A stretch of 64,000 nt of DNA from Eumeta japonica (GCA_005406025.1 BGZK01000485.1:62001-126000); one strand, 5' to 3'. Shown: positions 26,601-52,155, counted from the first letter of the stretch. The notes: generated by a model not told the origin, from the letters alone. A program made the numbers and translations.

Positions 26601-28048
26601 ATAATTTGTCTAAATTTGCCTTGTCTGTTTAAAGATGAGTGGAACACATATGGAAAATGAGAGACTAATAATATTTTCGACGACCTTTACATCACTGTCA
26701 ATGTCAAGTGTCATTGGAAGTTAAGTGACTAAATAAATTCTTTAAAAAATAATACATCGCATAGCCCGAGCGTGGGGAAGAATTCGAGTTCGTCACATAA
26801 ACCGGCATACTGTACGACGCAGCGCGCGGTATCGGGCATGGCGCTCACGATGGCAGTCTTTCTAAGCATTTTGTAGGGTTGTGTCTATATAATTTTATAT
26901 TATTTATAAGTATATTATCATTTATATATTTTTGTTGTATTACTTTGGCAAAGTTGTTCTAAAAAAGAAGCAGTTCAGGAATATTTGCGCATAAGATGCA
27001 TAATCGATTCCATCCTATATAAAAAGTGCATTACAACTAACTACATTTTTTACAGCCACAAAGTTTTGGAAGGTTAGAAGAAAGCGAAGATAGGCTATTA
27101 TACACTCTGAATGCTGAAATCAGACGCGAAGAAAGAAGAAACACGAGTACATCTGAGGAAATTATAAGGCGAATTATAACCATGTTTAAAAGATCCCATC
27201 CACAATTGGTTGCCAAATTACGAAGCGAAAGACGAAATGCGACCAGCGGTAGCACAGACAGCTGCAAAACGTCTGCGAAATCTTTTGATAACGTACACAA
27301 AAGTAGTACATTAGTTTCAGATACTCTTACGAACTCCAGTAACTGCAATAGAAATACAAGACCAGTTATTGTGAATATGTCTGTTGAAACTAACATAGAT
27401 GTTGAGCCTGTTCCGTCTGAAGAACTGTCTTCTACAATTCAATCCACTAAAAAACTACTAAAAACCGTAATTGAAAATGACGTTTCAAAAACTGTTGTTA
27501 ACGTTTCGATAGATTGTATTGATCAGCCGCCACAAGATACATTTGAAGCAGAAGAAGACACAGTGATTTTTATTCCAGACTCAATCAAAGAATTCCAAAG
27601 AAGTAAAGCACAAAGAAATACAAGCAATCGTGCATCTCCATTCAGAACCCAATATAGTCTTCGGGATGTTAACAATGCACGACTTGAAAATTGTAGTAAT
27701 AGCTTATTACAAATGCAAGAATTAGACAAAGAATTAGATAAAACGCAGTTGATAGACGAAGATGATAAACATACCAGGAATATGAGATACAAGTCACCAA
27801 TAGCTAATGTAATTGAAAACACCGTATTGATAAGTGACAATCGATCAATATTATCATTATCATCAGATGATATCGAGTTGATGGAACAAACTTTAGAAGA
27901 AATTAACAAAGATACAAATGATTTGTGCGAAACAGTCAATCTTGAAGATGTAACATTTTCCTCTAGTAGCTCTGAAAATACTTTATCTGATTATATTTTA
28001 CTTACGCCTCCCATGGGTTTCAGAGATGATACTTTAAACTTTGTTTAA
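2636..28048 (+). CDS. MSH4: MutS protein homologue 4, meiotic crossover factor, 17 exons
   Basis: MSH4 pairs with MSH5 to form a sliding clamp on recombination intermediates that stabilises meiotic crossovers; it is not a mismatch-repair subunit. Exons: 2636-2825, 6387-6455, 7393-7541, 8117-8307, 10239-10360, 12035-12261, 16984-17178, 18111-18440, 19410-19513, 20123-20225, 20940-21056, 22251-22352, 22430-22543, 22634-22704, 23454-23591, 25829-26024, 27056-28048. All phases join, giving 1136 residues (human about 936). MSH4-specific landmarks: [18 protein letters not shown] at the exon 2/3 join, [13 protein letters not shown] in exon 8, YVRPQF in exon 11. ATPase: Walker A GPNMGGKS (612-619), Walker B IIDEL with D691/E692, TTHF in exon 15. 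Oddities: GC donor after exon 5, Cys694 where the family has Gly, and a 330-residue tail in exon 17. The start is uncertain: ATG 2636 has a weak context, and an acceptor-like TTTCAG at 2656-2661 could instead join an unseen upstream exon. Confidence 0.9.
3336..3425 (+). repeat. Short interspersed repeat, copy 1 (GGTAGGTGATCRCC type)
   Basis: The segment begins GAGAGCCCCCGGTAGGTGAT and runs through CCGCCCATGGACGCTCGCAAC to TTACCAGCGTTTTAGGAAGG. A diverged relative in the same orientation lies at 23117-23215, with the shared order GGT-GGTCAC/GATCGCC, CGCCCATNGAC, ACTCC, TTACCAGC. This pattern is familiar as a widespread lepidopteran dispersed repeat; I cannot name the parent element. It lies in MSH4 intron 1. 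Confidence 0.6.
4073..4368. mobile_element. MITE-like element, copy 1, in MSH4 intron 1
   Basis: About 296 bases with imperfect terminal inverted repeats: left CAGTGGTGTGCTTCA, right (reverse complement) AGCGGTGTATTTCA, flanked on both sides by TATAT. Inside the left arm, 4106-4125 and 4133-4152 form a 20-bp hairpin with one mismatch. A homologous copy is at about 56030-56277, sharing the TTAACTGCTAA arm, the GATATTGGCATT core and GAAGTTAAAACAAT. No coding capacity. The CA-GTGG end would suit a hAT-derived MITE, but the target duplication is unclear, so the superfamily is a guess. Confidence 0.65.
8750..8986 (-). pseudogene. Small basic ORF, probably transposon-derived
   Basis: A 78-residue minus-strand frame containing two related basic motifs, [14 protein letters not shown] and [15 protein letters not shown], separated by a Ser/Thr/Glu stretch. 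Motifs like these recur at the N-terminus of transposon-encoded proteins in insects, but I cannot assign the family. It lies in MSH4 intron 4 (8308-10238) on the opposite strand, and the sequence just upstream of its start (9094-9545) is a dispersed repeat with a second copy at 58.6 kb, which supports a transposon origin. The frame stops after the second motif, so it is probably only the first part of a longer protein. Confidence 0.4.
9094..9545. repeat. Dispersed repeat, copy 1 (relative at 58571-58770)
   Basis: Two blocks match the 58.6-kb copy in the same order and orientation: GTGGAGCACTAGCGCAAATGAG at 9096-9117 against CGGAGCACTTGCACGAATGAG, and the stretch from about 9377 (CAGCTGAT, CATATTGGCCTT, CGGCCGACTGTAATGCGACATGC) to 9542 (GTTTCACTTTA). 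Copy 1 has some 200 extra bases between the blocks. It is probably the 5' terminal region of the element that encodes the small basic ORF at 8750-8986. Confidence 0.65.
9666..9697. repeat. Perfect foldback hairpin, 14-bp stem
   Basis: AAAACTATATTACC is followed by a 4-base spacer (AAAC) and its exact reverse complement. It sits in MSH4 intron 4, shortly after the dispersed repeat. No T-tract or gene end nearby suggests a terminator role. Confidence 0.75.
10361..10362 (+). other. MSH4: Probable GC (not GT) splice donor of MSH4 intron 5
   Basis: Exon 5 ends ATGATCATAG and is followed by GC. Joining here to the acceptor at 12034 gives codon G-AT and the peptide [15 protein letters not shown], which matches the conserved MSH4 segment at this point, and the phase (1) fits. 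The nearest GT dinucleotides downstream (about 10408-10418) give phase 0 and would insert non-conserved residues before a stop. The donor context AG|GCACG is weak for a GC donor, so transcript evidence is needed. Confidence 0.65.
12308..15130 (-). mobile_element. Full-length, decayed hAT transposon with 8-bp target duplication
   Basis: The element is 2823 bases and lies in MSH4 intron 6 (12262-16983). Its ends are inverted: left CAATGGTTCTCAACC, right (reverse complement) CAAAGGTTTCCAACG. Both sides are flanked by the identical octamer CCTTAGCA (12300-12307 and 15131-15138), the 8-bp duplication expected for hAT insertion. The right subterminal region (15004-15120) is rich in runs of C, unlike the surrounding intron. 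The transposase it carries on the minus strand is broken. The boundaries are read directly from sequence; the superfamily follows from the duplication length, the CA ends and the transposase. Confidence 0.92.
12663..14501 (-). pseudogene. Broken hAT transposase, ZBED5-like
   Basis: Reading leftward from a start codon at 14501 (MSETKKKC), the protein is interrupted by several stops and frameshifts. Recognisable pieces: [16 protein letters not shown] and [16 protein letters not shown] (13766-13533), [19 protein letters not shown] and [10 protein letters not shown] with [12 protein letters not shown] (13558-13229), and the C-terminal dimerisation segment [26 protein letters not shown] written here as two parts, [14 protein letters not shown] and [12 protein letters not shown] (12923-12750). 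These are hallmarks of the hAT transposases related to vertebrate ZBED5/SCAND3-like proteins. Transposases of this class cut and paste DNA through an RNase H-like fold. This copy cannot encode an active enzyme. Confidence 0.88.
15693..16432 (+). repeat. Lepidopteran-type dispersed repeat, copy 1 (AGGGTTC ... GGAACCCT)
   Basis: Begins near TTTTTAGGGTTCGGCAGTC, contains the phased pyrimidine stretch GTCCGTCTGTCCGTTTGTCC, and ends ACGGAACCCTCG ... GCACTTGGCCGGCTTTG. A copy in opposite orientation is at 56336-57056. This layout, a start in AGGGTTC followed by GTCCGTCC repeats and an end in GGAACCCT...TTGGCCGG, is one I recognise from many lepidopteran genomic sequences. It is in MSH4 intron 6, just after the hAT. 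The element class is not clear from sequence. Confidence 0.7.
17594..17631. repeat. Perfect foldback hairpin, 17-bp stem
   Basis: TACCTATTTCTACCACT, a 4-base spacer GTAG, then the exact reverse complement. Located in MSH4 intron 7 (17179-18110). The similar motif CTACCTATATCCA in the hairpin at 20319 may indicate a common origin. Confidence 0.8.
18912..18967 (+). repeat. Three tandem units of about 19 bp
   Basis: The word TTACATCAAGGTAC starts at 18913, 18932 and 18951, an exact 19-base period, with C-rich spacers between. Located in MSH4 intron 8 (18441-19409). It ends in a longer C/T tract. No function evident. Confidence 0.9.
20317..20352. repeat. Foldback hairpin, 13-bp perfect stem
   Basis: CTACCTATATCCA (20319-20331), a 5-base loop, and TGGATATAGGTAG (20337-20349); CAC/GTG can extend it with a one-base offset. 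In MSH4 intron 10, about 95 bases after the exon 10 donor. Confidence 0.7.
20826..20856. repeat. Foldback hairpin, 12-bp perfect stem
   Basis: TTACCAAAATTC, a 7-base loop and GAATTTTGGTAA, lying 84 bases before the acceptor of MSH4 exon 11. Could occlude the branch-point region if it folds in the pre-mRNA, but that is speculation. Confidence 0.65.
22858..23017. repeat. 160-bp unit bounded by a 17-bp perfect inverted repeat
   Basis: TACAACGCACGAAACTT at 22858-22874 and its exact reverse complement at 23001-23017. The interior is GC-richer than the intron (MSH4 intron 14, 22705-23453) and non-coding. Probably a small MITE or part of one; I see no clear target duplication. Confidence 0.6.
23117..23215 (+). 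repeat. Short interspersed repeat, copy 2
   Basis: Relative of 3336-3425 in the same orientation: GAGAGGCCACGGTGGTATAGGTGGTCACC, CTGCCCATTGACATTCACGACTCC and GTTACCAGCCTG are the shared blocks in order. Lies in MSH4 intron 14 directly after the 160-bp inverted-repeat unit. Confidence 0.55.
24642..25712 (+). mobile_element. Short Helitron, both ends present
   Basis: Starts TCCTACTAATATTATAAAC after an A at 24641 and ends ...GCAACTAG before a T at 25713, the A|T insertion and 5'-TC/CTRR-3' ends of Helitrons. A GC-rich foldback-like stretch (GCGGGCGAAACTGCGGGGC) precedes the 3' terminus. The 5' 100 bases, with GTATGTATGGATGTATGTTTGTTTCTC, are typical of lepidopteran members. At 1071 bases it is non-autonomous and keeps only the tail of the helicase. 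It sits in MSH4 intron 15 (23592-25828), 116 bases before exon 16. Confidence 0.9.
25190..25380 (+). pseudogene. C-terminal fragment of a Helitron Pif1-like helicase
   Basis: The frame contains [20 protein letters not shown] and [19 protein letters not shown], matching the last helicase motif region of Pif1-family helicases encoded by Helitrons (the usual QxLxxxGIDL...[11 protein letters not shown]). The rest of the replicase-helicase is absent, so it has no activity by itself. Its position near the 3' terminus agrees with the normal Helitron layout, indicating internal deletion of a longer parent. Confidence 0.8.
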
Positions 28049-28130
28049 TTTAATTCGAATTTTCTTGTTAAAATGAATAACTACAAATGGTTCAAAAAAC
28101 GCATTGTACTAAAAACAACTTAAATACATA

Positions 28131-28136
28131 AATAAA
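28131..28136 (+). promoter_or_regulatory. MSH4: Poly(A) signal for MSH4
   Basis: AATAAA 83 bases after the MSH4 stop codon, the first such hexamer on the plus strand after the gene, in an AT-rich 3' UTR. Confidence 0.6.
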
Positions 28137-29674
28137 TTGAATTTATAATTGCTGTTTGACTATCATTTAAAAGAATTAGAACCTCTTCTATGATCTCCAT
28201 TTAAACTTACATTTAACAAAAAGTCACTTTTAAAATAAAATCCGAATTCAAAACCTAAGGAATTTAAATATAGCAAAAAAATAATTCATTAACTTTTATT
28301 CATTCAAATTTCAATTTGAAAATGAAAAATTGCCATTTTTTTTAATTAAAAATATCTATATCCCTAAAATTAATGATAAGATTTTTAAGGGACTTAAAAA
28401 TAAGAATAAATCTTTTCGTATTTTTCTACAACGTACGATTTTTTTAAATTAACTGACTTCCTTTAAACTTAAAACCCTCTTAACTTGGTTAATTTTGAGC
28501 GGAGAAAATGGCACCTTTTTTATGTAAAATTTTAAGCTCTACACATTTTAATCAAAACTTTTTGTCTAACTTTTAACGTTTTCGAGTAATTGCAAAAAAA
28601 CACATTGTAATTTTACAACCCTTGCCGGAGGTTACAGGCACGAAAACCTTTACACACTGTTTTTTTATCAATAAAACAACATTATATTAAAAATATAAAA
28701 TTACATGCCAAAATTTTGATTTCAAACCTTATTTGTCCGCGCTAAAAACGGGATGGTGAAAGAGGCTCTTAGTGTATATTTCTATATATTAACGCTCTTT
28801 TTGAAACGTATGAATTGCGTTACCACGTAGAATAGCCATGAATTTAAAAATTATACCGGAAAAGTTATGATTAGGTATGAATTTTTACATACATATACAT
28901 TTTTTTCTGATTTTCACACAAAGCACAAAAAACAAATGAATACTAAATAATTTTCTAACAAGGGAATAAATGTATTATAATACAATACATAACTTTATAT
29001 CCAGCGATTTTGTAATTTTGAATTCAACTTATGAAGTTAATAGCTGTAATGAACAAACTCTTTTGAAATTATAGTACTTGAGTCTATATTTACCACTTGT
29101 TAATGTTAACAATAATGTTCCGCCAATAGAGGAAGTTATGAGAATGTTAAAATCATTGCACAAAATCGTAAAGCACAAGAAAGTCAAAAAACAATATACA
29201 TAATTTTTAGATTTTTCGTTTCTGTTGCTGGACAAAAATTGTCCTGTACCACCTGTAATCAATGGTCGCAGGTGGTTCAGGTCGACCCACTATCTTGACC
29301 AGGTTGTCAATACATCTAGTGAATGACCTTCTCACGTTAGGACGTCAATGTTGAAGTTACCACTCGAGAATCTTTATTCTTCAACGATTATCGGCTTTAT
29401 GCGTGATTTATGAGGCACTTTACATATTGATTCTGTCCGTTATTTTGGTTTTTCTAAACATTTCCTAGGAAAAAAATTCCCGACTTCAGTTCACCTACGA
29501 AGCTACAGTAAGAAAAATATCTAGCATTCAAAACAACTTGTTTATCTGCTTAAAAAAAGGGATGGGTCTGTATTTTTTTTAGTAAGGTGTTATCTCCTTT
29601 TTTGAAGAACAGGTGCATGCCTGTCTCACACTTCAGGCGTTTTACTACTGCGAATATGTGGAATTAAATAACTT
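28137..29674. other. Intergenic AT-rich stretch
   Basis: Between MSH4 and the 5S-like unit. Strongly AT-rich with many T and A tracts. I see no gene, no transposon end and no RNA gene; the minus-strand frame around 29029-29262 has no recognisable feature. Confidence 0.5.
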
Positions 29675-29717
29675 CAGGATTGTAATCCTGACAACTTTAC
29701 TTGTAAGTAAAGTTGTC
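29675..29717. repeat. Two adjacent palindromes with the same GT spacer
   Basis: CAGGATT-GT-AATCCTG (29675-29690) is followed at once by GACAACTTTACTT-GT-AAGTAAAGTTGTC (29690-29717), both perfect. Intergenic, about 260 bases upstream of the 5S-like unit. A bidirectional terminator-like or foldback origin is possible; no flanking gene supports the first. Confidence 0.75.
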
Positions 29718-29975
29718 AAGTTTTTAAACCTGAATAGCCAGACAAATCAGCCATTTTATCTTCTGTACGTTTAGGTAAAAAGGCTAGAATTTTTTATTGT
29801 TTGTCACAAAATCTTTTCAAGTTCTAATGAAATAATAATGAAAATGAATGAATGAATCTTTGTTGGAACGAAGTTCGTTATCGTACGTTACATTCAGGCG
29901 TTCGGCTGATAGGCACTACACGAAAAAAAGAGTAACTTAAACAAAAATGCTGATCGCATTTTTGTAAATTTGTTT

Positions 29976-30093
29976 ATCAATGTTCATATCACGCTGAATA
30001 CACAGGTTCTCGTCCGATTACTGAAATTAAGCAGCATCAGGCGCGGTTAGTACTTGGATGGGTGACCGCCTGGGAACACCACATGTTAACTTT
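29976..30093 (+). pseudogene. 5S rRNA-like unit, probably a pseudogene or SINE head
   Basis: About 118 bases align along their length with insect 5S rRNA: CACGCTGAATAC, GGTTCTCGTCCGATTACTGA, AATTAAGCAGC, GTTAGTACTTGGATGGGTGA and CCGCCTGGGAACACC. The internal promoter parts (A box, intermediate element, C box) are nearly intact and a T7 tract at 30091-30097 could end Pol III transcription. The first and last nine or so bases no longer pair to make helix I, and the centre has several changes, so a functional ribosomal 5S is unlikely. Alternatives: a solitary decayed 5S gene, or the head of a 5S-derived SINE. It is an isolated copy, not an array. Confidence 0.8.
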
Positions 30094-30144
30094 TTTTGAT
30101 GCTGTATTATTTTATACTGGTGTAAAATAGTTATTGTACTCCTC

Positions 30145-31505
30145 CATAAAGGGAAAAGCTCACGGAGGTTTTCAAAAATTTCTGCTTTACAAGTTTCTTC
30201 TGCGTCGTTGGTAAACTGTATGCGAAAATCGTTATCGAAAGAGTTGTAAATGAGACTAAAAACCAGATTTGGGACGTACTAACGAGATTTCGAGAAGGAG
30301 TACGAACCAAATTTTTTCTCAGCGATACAATACAGAATAGTTTTTGGCCAACGGCCAAAAGGTTTTCTCTATTTTCGTTGATCTGGAAAAATCTTATGAT
30401 AGAGTGAAAAGAAATAATCTATGAAAAACTCTATCCATGCATGGTGGGAGTAACGGATTGGTTCAAGCAATGCAATCCCTATACAGGACTCCAGTGCTTG
30501 CGTCAGAATAAATGGGTCATATACTGACTGGTTTGACATCCGCAGGGCTGTCAGACAGGAATGTATAACTCCACCGTCGTTATTCAATCTATTCATGGAT
30601 AGCTGTTTGTATGATTTGAAAGAGTATGAGTGTGGATTACGGATGGATGAGCTGTCTATTAAATGCCTCCTGTAGTCTGACGAGTAATCCTTGCGCCAAG
30701 TAATCCTTGCGGCATCGGCGTGCGGGCTGCAGGAGATGGTAAATAAAATGAATGATTCTGTTAAGAAAAGACGTATGAAAGTAAATGTCGACAAAAATAA
30801 GGTGATAGTGTTTGAAAGAGGCAAAAGCACGACTGAATGCGATATACTCATAGAAGGTGAGAAAGTCGAACAAGTGAGAGTGTTTGTATAATTGGGTAGT
30901 CTGTTTACAAATGATAATAAACATGATAGAGATATCGAAAGGAGAGTGAATGCAGGAAATAAAGAGAATGAGGCCTTGCTTGATATTATGAAAAGTAAAA
31001 GCATCTCACGACAAGCGCGCTTGGCTATCCATAATGGAATCCTAATTCCTTTGCTTATGTATGATAGTGAAAGCTGGATATGGCGAAAGAAAAATGAAAG
31101 TAGCGTCAATATAGTGGAGATATGATTGATGCGTAGTATGTGTGGAGTGTCTCAGAAAAATAGATGTAGAAACAGTGATGTTAGAGAGCGGTGTGGCTTG
31201 AAGGAAGATGTAGTGGCTAGAGTGGAAAGAGGTATGTTGTGGTGGTTTGACCATCTAGAAAGGATAAATAAAAGTAGATTGACAAAACTAATTTAGAGAG
31301 CGAATGTAGAAAAATCGGCAAGGGTCGTCCTAGAAAATCCTATGCAGACTATATTGATGGCATATTAAAAAAGGGCCAAATTTTAAGCATCCGAAATCGA
31401 CGAGATTGCATTAAAAGATTGATGGATGTCAGTGAGGCAAAAGAGATATGCAAAGATCGCATCATGTGGAAATCTATAGTTTCTGCCTACCCTTTTGGAA
31501 AATAG
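30145..31505 (+). pseudogene. Decayed reverse transcriptase of a non-LTR retrotransposon
   Basis: Pieces in shifting frames: FVDLEKSYDRVKR near 30376-30410, LFNLFMDSCLYDLKEYECGL near 30582-30640, a ruined YADD box near 30664-30685 (now a stop followed by SDE, next to a small duplication of AAGTAATCCTTGCG), then MKVNVDKNKVIVFERGKSTT (30776-30835), RDIERRVNAGNKENEALL, SRQARLAIHNGILIPLLMYD and WKSIVSAYPFGK before a stop at about 31503. This is the palm, thumb and C-terminal region of a LINE-type polymerase. Many stops show it is dead. The 3' end (GGCGTGAGTTT) matches another fragment at 61890-62305. Clade uncertain, possibly RTE-like. Confidence 0.85.
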
Positions 31506-33119
31506 GCGTGAGTTTGTATCATTATTATTATATGTACATATTTGCAAATTCTGTATTTCTACACGCATTGGGCACATGTCACAACCTACTTACAAAATAG
31601 CAACAAGTTGTTGAACAAAATGGCATAAAGTAAATCATTTTGTTATTCTTTAAATTTTCCAAATTTTAATAAAAATTGTACACAATGCAATCCGAATTTG
31701 AAACATTGCCTTTAAAACACTACATGAATCCAAATATAACGCAACATATGTTAATCCTAATCTAAATAAGCGGCAACCAAGACAATTTGCACAATACTCA
31801 ATTTTTAGCAGCACAACGAATGTTCATCTTAAAAATTTTCGCAAAATATTTCATTCTTGTATTGTATATTTTTTTAATAAACCAAAAAAAGTAATAGTTG
31901 TTGGTGCCAGTTTAGGCATGAAATTAATGTATGTGGATTAAAGACTGGAAACCTTAATTTAAATAGGTTAATTAAAATTGATTTTTTATAAATATTTTTC
32001 ATGTAGTCAGGTTTGTTTATATAAAGCTATATCAAAAGCTGTGGTGGTCAAGAGAATTACGTTCAAACTATAATATTGTTCCGATTTAGAATCTTGACTG
32101 CGACCAACTGGCCAATTAGTGTTAAAAATAAAAGATATTAAAGCACTCGTTCTGATCTCATAGAGTACATTGCCTTCAGTCCTAAAGCTAGGTTATGCAA
32201 CACAACGGCATAGTTCATAAAGATCGTTAGTAACCTCCGTATTATATTTATATTTGAAGCCTTCAGACGTGAAGAGCCTAACAACGGTGAATACTGAGAG
32301 GAGTCATTATTTTTAGGATCCTCTTGGACTCCGTCTAGATTGGCCCTATATTGCATTGGTGTTGTACTGATTGGACTCCTACTATACAACCCCTCTGACA
32401 AGAGCGGATCCAGCCTTCGTGTCAGCGGAGTTAGACATGCGAGTTTTAGAAAGGACTGGCTCTAATTACATTACAATAATAAGTCATATACACAGCTCAG
32501 GGGGGTCATGACTCCTACAACCCCCCTTTGAATCCTCCACCACCTACTAACTCGATCCACCCTCATAGCTTAAAACCCAAACCCTCAATCTGAAACAAAA
32601 AGTTACGAGTGTGTGAGTGATAAAAATAAAATGCAAAATTATATTAATTTATTTATGACTATCAAAATATTTAAGATGTTTTGCCTTTTTCGTGTTCTGA
32701 AAAATGCAACATATGATGCACATTAAATAGACATTAATAATTCAATAATAATCTTAAATTTTATGTTAATGATCTGGTTATTCATAACTGTTTATATCGT
32801 GAATATTGATGTTTTTAATTTCAATACGTTGCTGTATATCACAACTCCTTTGTCGTAACCCGGTTTCAAATAAAATTAAAAAAAATATTGCAAATGGCTG
32901 ACAACTAAGCTTTATGTCGATGTGCTTGTTTATGATTGTTAAGTTGAATTTCTTTAATTGGTGGTTGAATTACGAATTTACGGGATAGGAATAAAAAGAA
33001 GTATGTGATTTATATAAAGTTTTATCTATTTCGTTTTGTTTTATCTATAGTTTTTTCATATTTTGTCTACGCACTTTCGGGAAATAACCTTTCAGATTTT
33101 GTTCTAATGTGGTATTTAG
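31506..33119. other. Intergenic stretch between the RT remnant and PRPF8
   Basis: Mostly AT-rich. From about 32390 to 32580 there is a more GC-rich block with GAGCGGATCCAGCC and AGGGGGGTCATGACTCC ... AACCCCCCTTTG, which looks like the terminal part of a DNA transposon or MITE, but I could not find a matching partner end. An 87-residue minus-strand frame (32138-32401) is unrecognised. The PRPF8 promoter and first non-coding exon should lie near the right end; not resolved. Confidence 0.4.
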
Positions 33120-33188
33120 AGAAGAATTTCGTCTTTTATTTTATTATTGATTAGAACGTATACATATTATTTTTAGAGGCGAGCAGCC
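33120..33188 (+). other. PRPF8: Probable 5' UTR acceptor and leader of PRPF8
   Basis: A pyrimidine-rich, AT-rich run ending TTATTTTTAG at 33176 sits 12 bases before the PRPF8 start codon (context GCAGCCATGTC). This is a good 3' splice site, implying a non-coding first exon further upstream joined to a leader that begins at 33177. The upstream donor was not identified. Confidence 0.5.
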
Positions 33189-49683
<16,495 letters not shown>

Positions 49684-49742
49684 TGTAGACAAAGTAATGA
49701 GTAGAATATGGAAAAATCTAATAACTCCCGAATGTATAAGAA

Positions 49743-49748
49743 AATAAA
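49743..49748 (+). promoter_or_regulatory. PRPF8: Poly(A) signal for PRPF8
   Basis: AATAAA 60 bases after the PRPF8 stop, giving a very short 3' UTR; a second AATAAA at about 50019 could be an alternative. Confidence 0.55.
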
Positions 49749-50348
49749 TGGTTCATATGTCACGAAATATTGTCTAAACAAATTAAACTTGATTAAAATG
49801 ATAATAGCTGTTTTTTAAAAATGTTTATTTTTGTTATAAATAAGTACTAAACAGCTCTTTACCATTGGCTGTCATACAAATGCATTTTTTTAATATCATA
49901 AATACCATATTGAAGAACATCTCTTACATATTAATTATTATATTTGTGATGTGTTTTTAAAGATAGCTGAAGTGTATAGGTTAAGAATATTCCAATGACT
50001 GGACATCCTTGATAGAAAATAAATTCATTTTATGCAATACATTGTTTTTTTTTTGTGTATTTTTTTATCTGTTCCCTCATTAAATATTTTCAAATCATTA
50101 GAAATATAATCATAGTAGTAATCAGATTTTAATATTACAGTGTGATCTAGGGCATGATCTATTGGATACTAATCTTCAAAAAATTATGAGCTAAATATAT
50201 ATGCACTTTAAATTCATGCTCAATTATGGGCATGAATGGAATGAACTTTAGGCCAAGACAGGAAAATATTAAATCACCTATGACTTGAACTAAAGTTCAT
50301 TCATTGTAGCAAACTACCCAGATATCTTTATTCTTCTTTAGTACAGTA

Positions 50349-50402
<54 letters not shown>

Positions 50403-52155
50403 CTCTGGGTGTATCAATATAACCATGACTACTAAAAAATCTACATGTGATAGATTTTGTCTTTGTTTCTAGTATACCTGTTATATGTCACCTGTGGCTT
50501 ATTTACTCTAGTACATTATTGTTCTGTGGGTTTCATTACTTTGCTGTGTAGCCCACTTGGGAGTTTTCCATTTAAATTTTCAAAGAAAAATTGAAATAGG
50601 GTATTTAGGAGGAAAAATATTTAAGAGATTAAGAATTTAAAAGAAATTTAAAAAAAATATATTCATTTTTCTATCTAAAAAGACTGACGATGATAATGTA
50701 CATTCAATAACTTGGAATATAGATTGTTATAAGGAATAATACATAAGAACAATCAAATTAAATTTTCGAGCCAATGATTCATTCTTTTGAATTTACTGTT
50801 GCAACGCGTGGCCGCACCACTAATCAATTGGTGCTCTCCCCGTTTACGTTAGAAATGACTTGCATAGGATAGAAATGATAGCTTATTACTGATACCTTAT
50901 CTGATATTATATATCTGATACCTTACATACTGGTGAATAACATAATAAAAAAATTTCATGAAAAATGCAATTATGGTTTTTTTAATGAATTCAACTTTTT
51001 AATTGATTTTTATTGATAATTAAATTTTTCTCGTCGCTTCGCGCTCGTAGATGTGGAGTGTATTTCTTCATCTTTTATATTGTCATGCTGTCAGTCGGCT
51101 GACTGCTCCGGCTCCTCTCTCGATTCTGATCCCATTATTACTCCGTAACTCGATCCCTATTAAACATTTGATTCGATTCTAACTTCGGTCTAGTTCTCAT
51201 TATCTGTTCCTATTGCAGCTCTTGATTCTAATGCCTTTTTCGCATTCAATGCCGACACATCAGCAGTTACGACTTCAATTTCGACAAAGCCGGAACAAAC
51301 ACGAGCTTTGAAATAAAAAAAAAAACTTGCAAAGACGTAGTCAGGGTCCGTGCCGTAGATTTTCCGTAAAAACATCGGGATAATAAGAAAACAATAGCTT
51401 TGACATTTGCTCAGCACTGGATTTTTTACATTCCTTTTGATGCAAGCTTTCTTCTGATATGTATTTTCTATAATTCCACGCCCATTTACGACTCATATGA
51501 AACAATATCTTTTTTTTTCCAATTTAATATCGATTATTACATATATTTCGGCGAATATTTTATGTCTTCACTTTGAGTCCTTGTCGTTTTTTCAATCTCT
51601 ACAATGACAACTGAATCAACATCTTAGCTAAACGTGTTCTGAAACTACATTAATTTATAATTTTTTATAGTGCTAATTCACTACAATCACGCGCAGGCGC
51701 TTACTCGAGCTCGATGACGTCACAGACAAAACAAATACTCCACGATAAACACGTACTAACATTTTCGAACCATTGTGATCTCAACCGTTGTTATCGCGTT
51801 ATAAATCTCGGTAGTAAATAGCGATTGAAATCCGACTGTATTTTGTAACACAGGAAAGTTTGACTAATGATGTACACTGTTATCAAGAACAAAAAGACGA
51901 TTTCACATCAATAGAAGCGTATTTTATCCGGGGATAGTGTAACTTTCGTTGAGTGAAAGAATTTTTAGAATAAAAGTAATTAATAGCTCACTTCAAATAT
52001 TCGGAGTTGACCATAAAGATTCCCATGAGTTAATATGAATTAAGTATGAACAGTAAATAAGTTGACCCAATTCCAGTTTACTTATTTCATTGTTTAGACG
52101 TTTTAATAAAAAAGTTCATAGTTTATTTAAAATTTTCGTGATTTTTTATTTTCAG
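49749..52155. other. Intergenic stretch between PRPF8 and RPA3
   Basis: AT-rich with a (TA)n microsatellite at 50352-50398. A GC-richer patch at about 51020-51320 contains CTCTCTCGATTCTGATCCC, closely matched by CACTCTCGATTCTGATCGC at about 57190, so both are probably pieces of the same repeat family. No gene recognised. Confidence 0.5.
50352..50398. repeat. (TA)n microsatellite, 47 bases
   Basis: Uninterrupted TA dinucleotide tract of about 23 units. Likely variable in length between individuals. Confidence 0.95.

Noticed and set aside
27523..27939. 138-residue minus-strand ORF
   Set aside because: Antisense shadow of MSH4 exon 17, Ser-rich because of the complementary codons; no family resemblance.
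30369..31109. 246-residue minus-strand ORF
   Set aside because: The plus strand carries recognisable reverse transcriptase motifs; the antisense frame has none.
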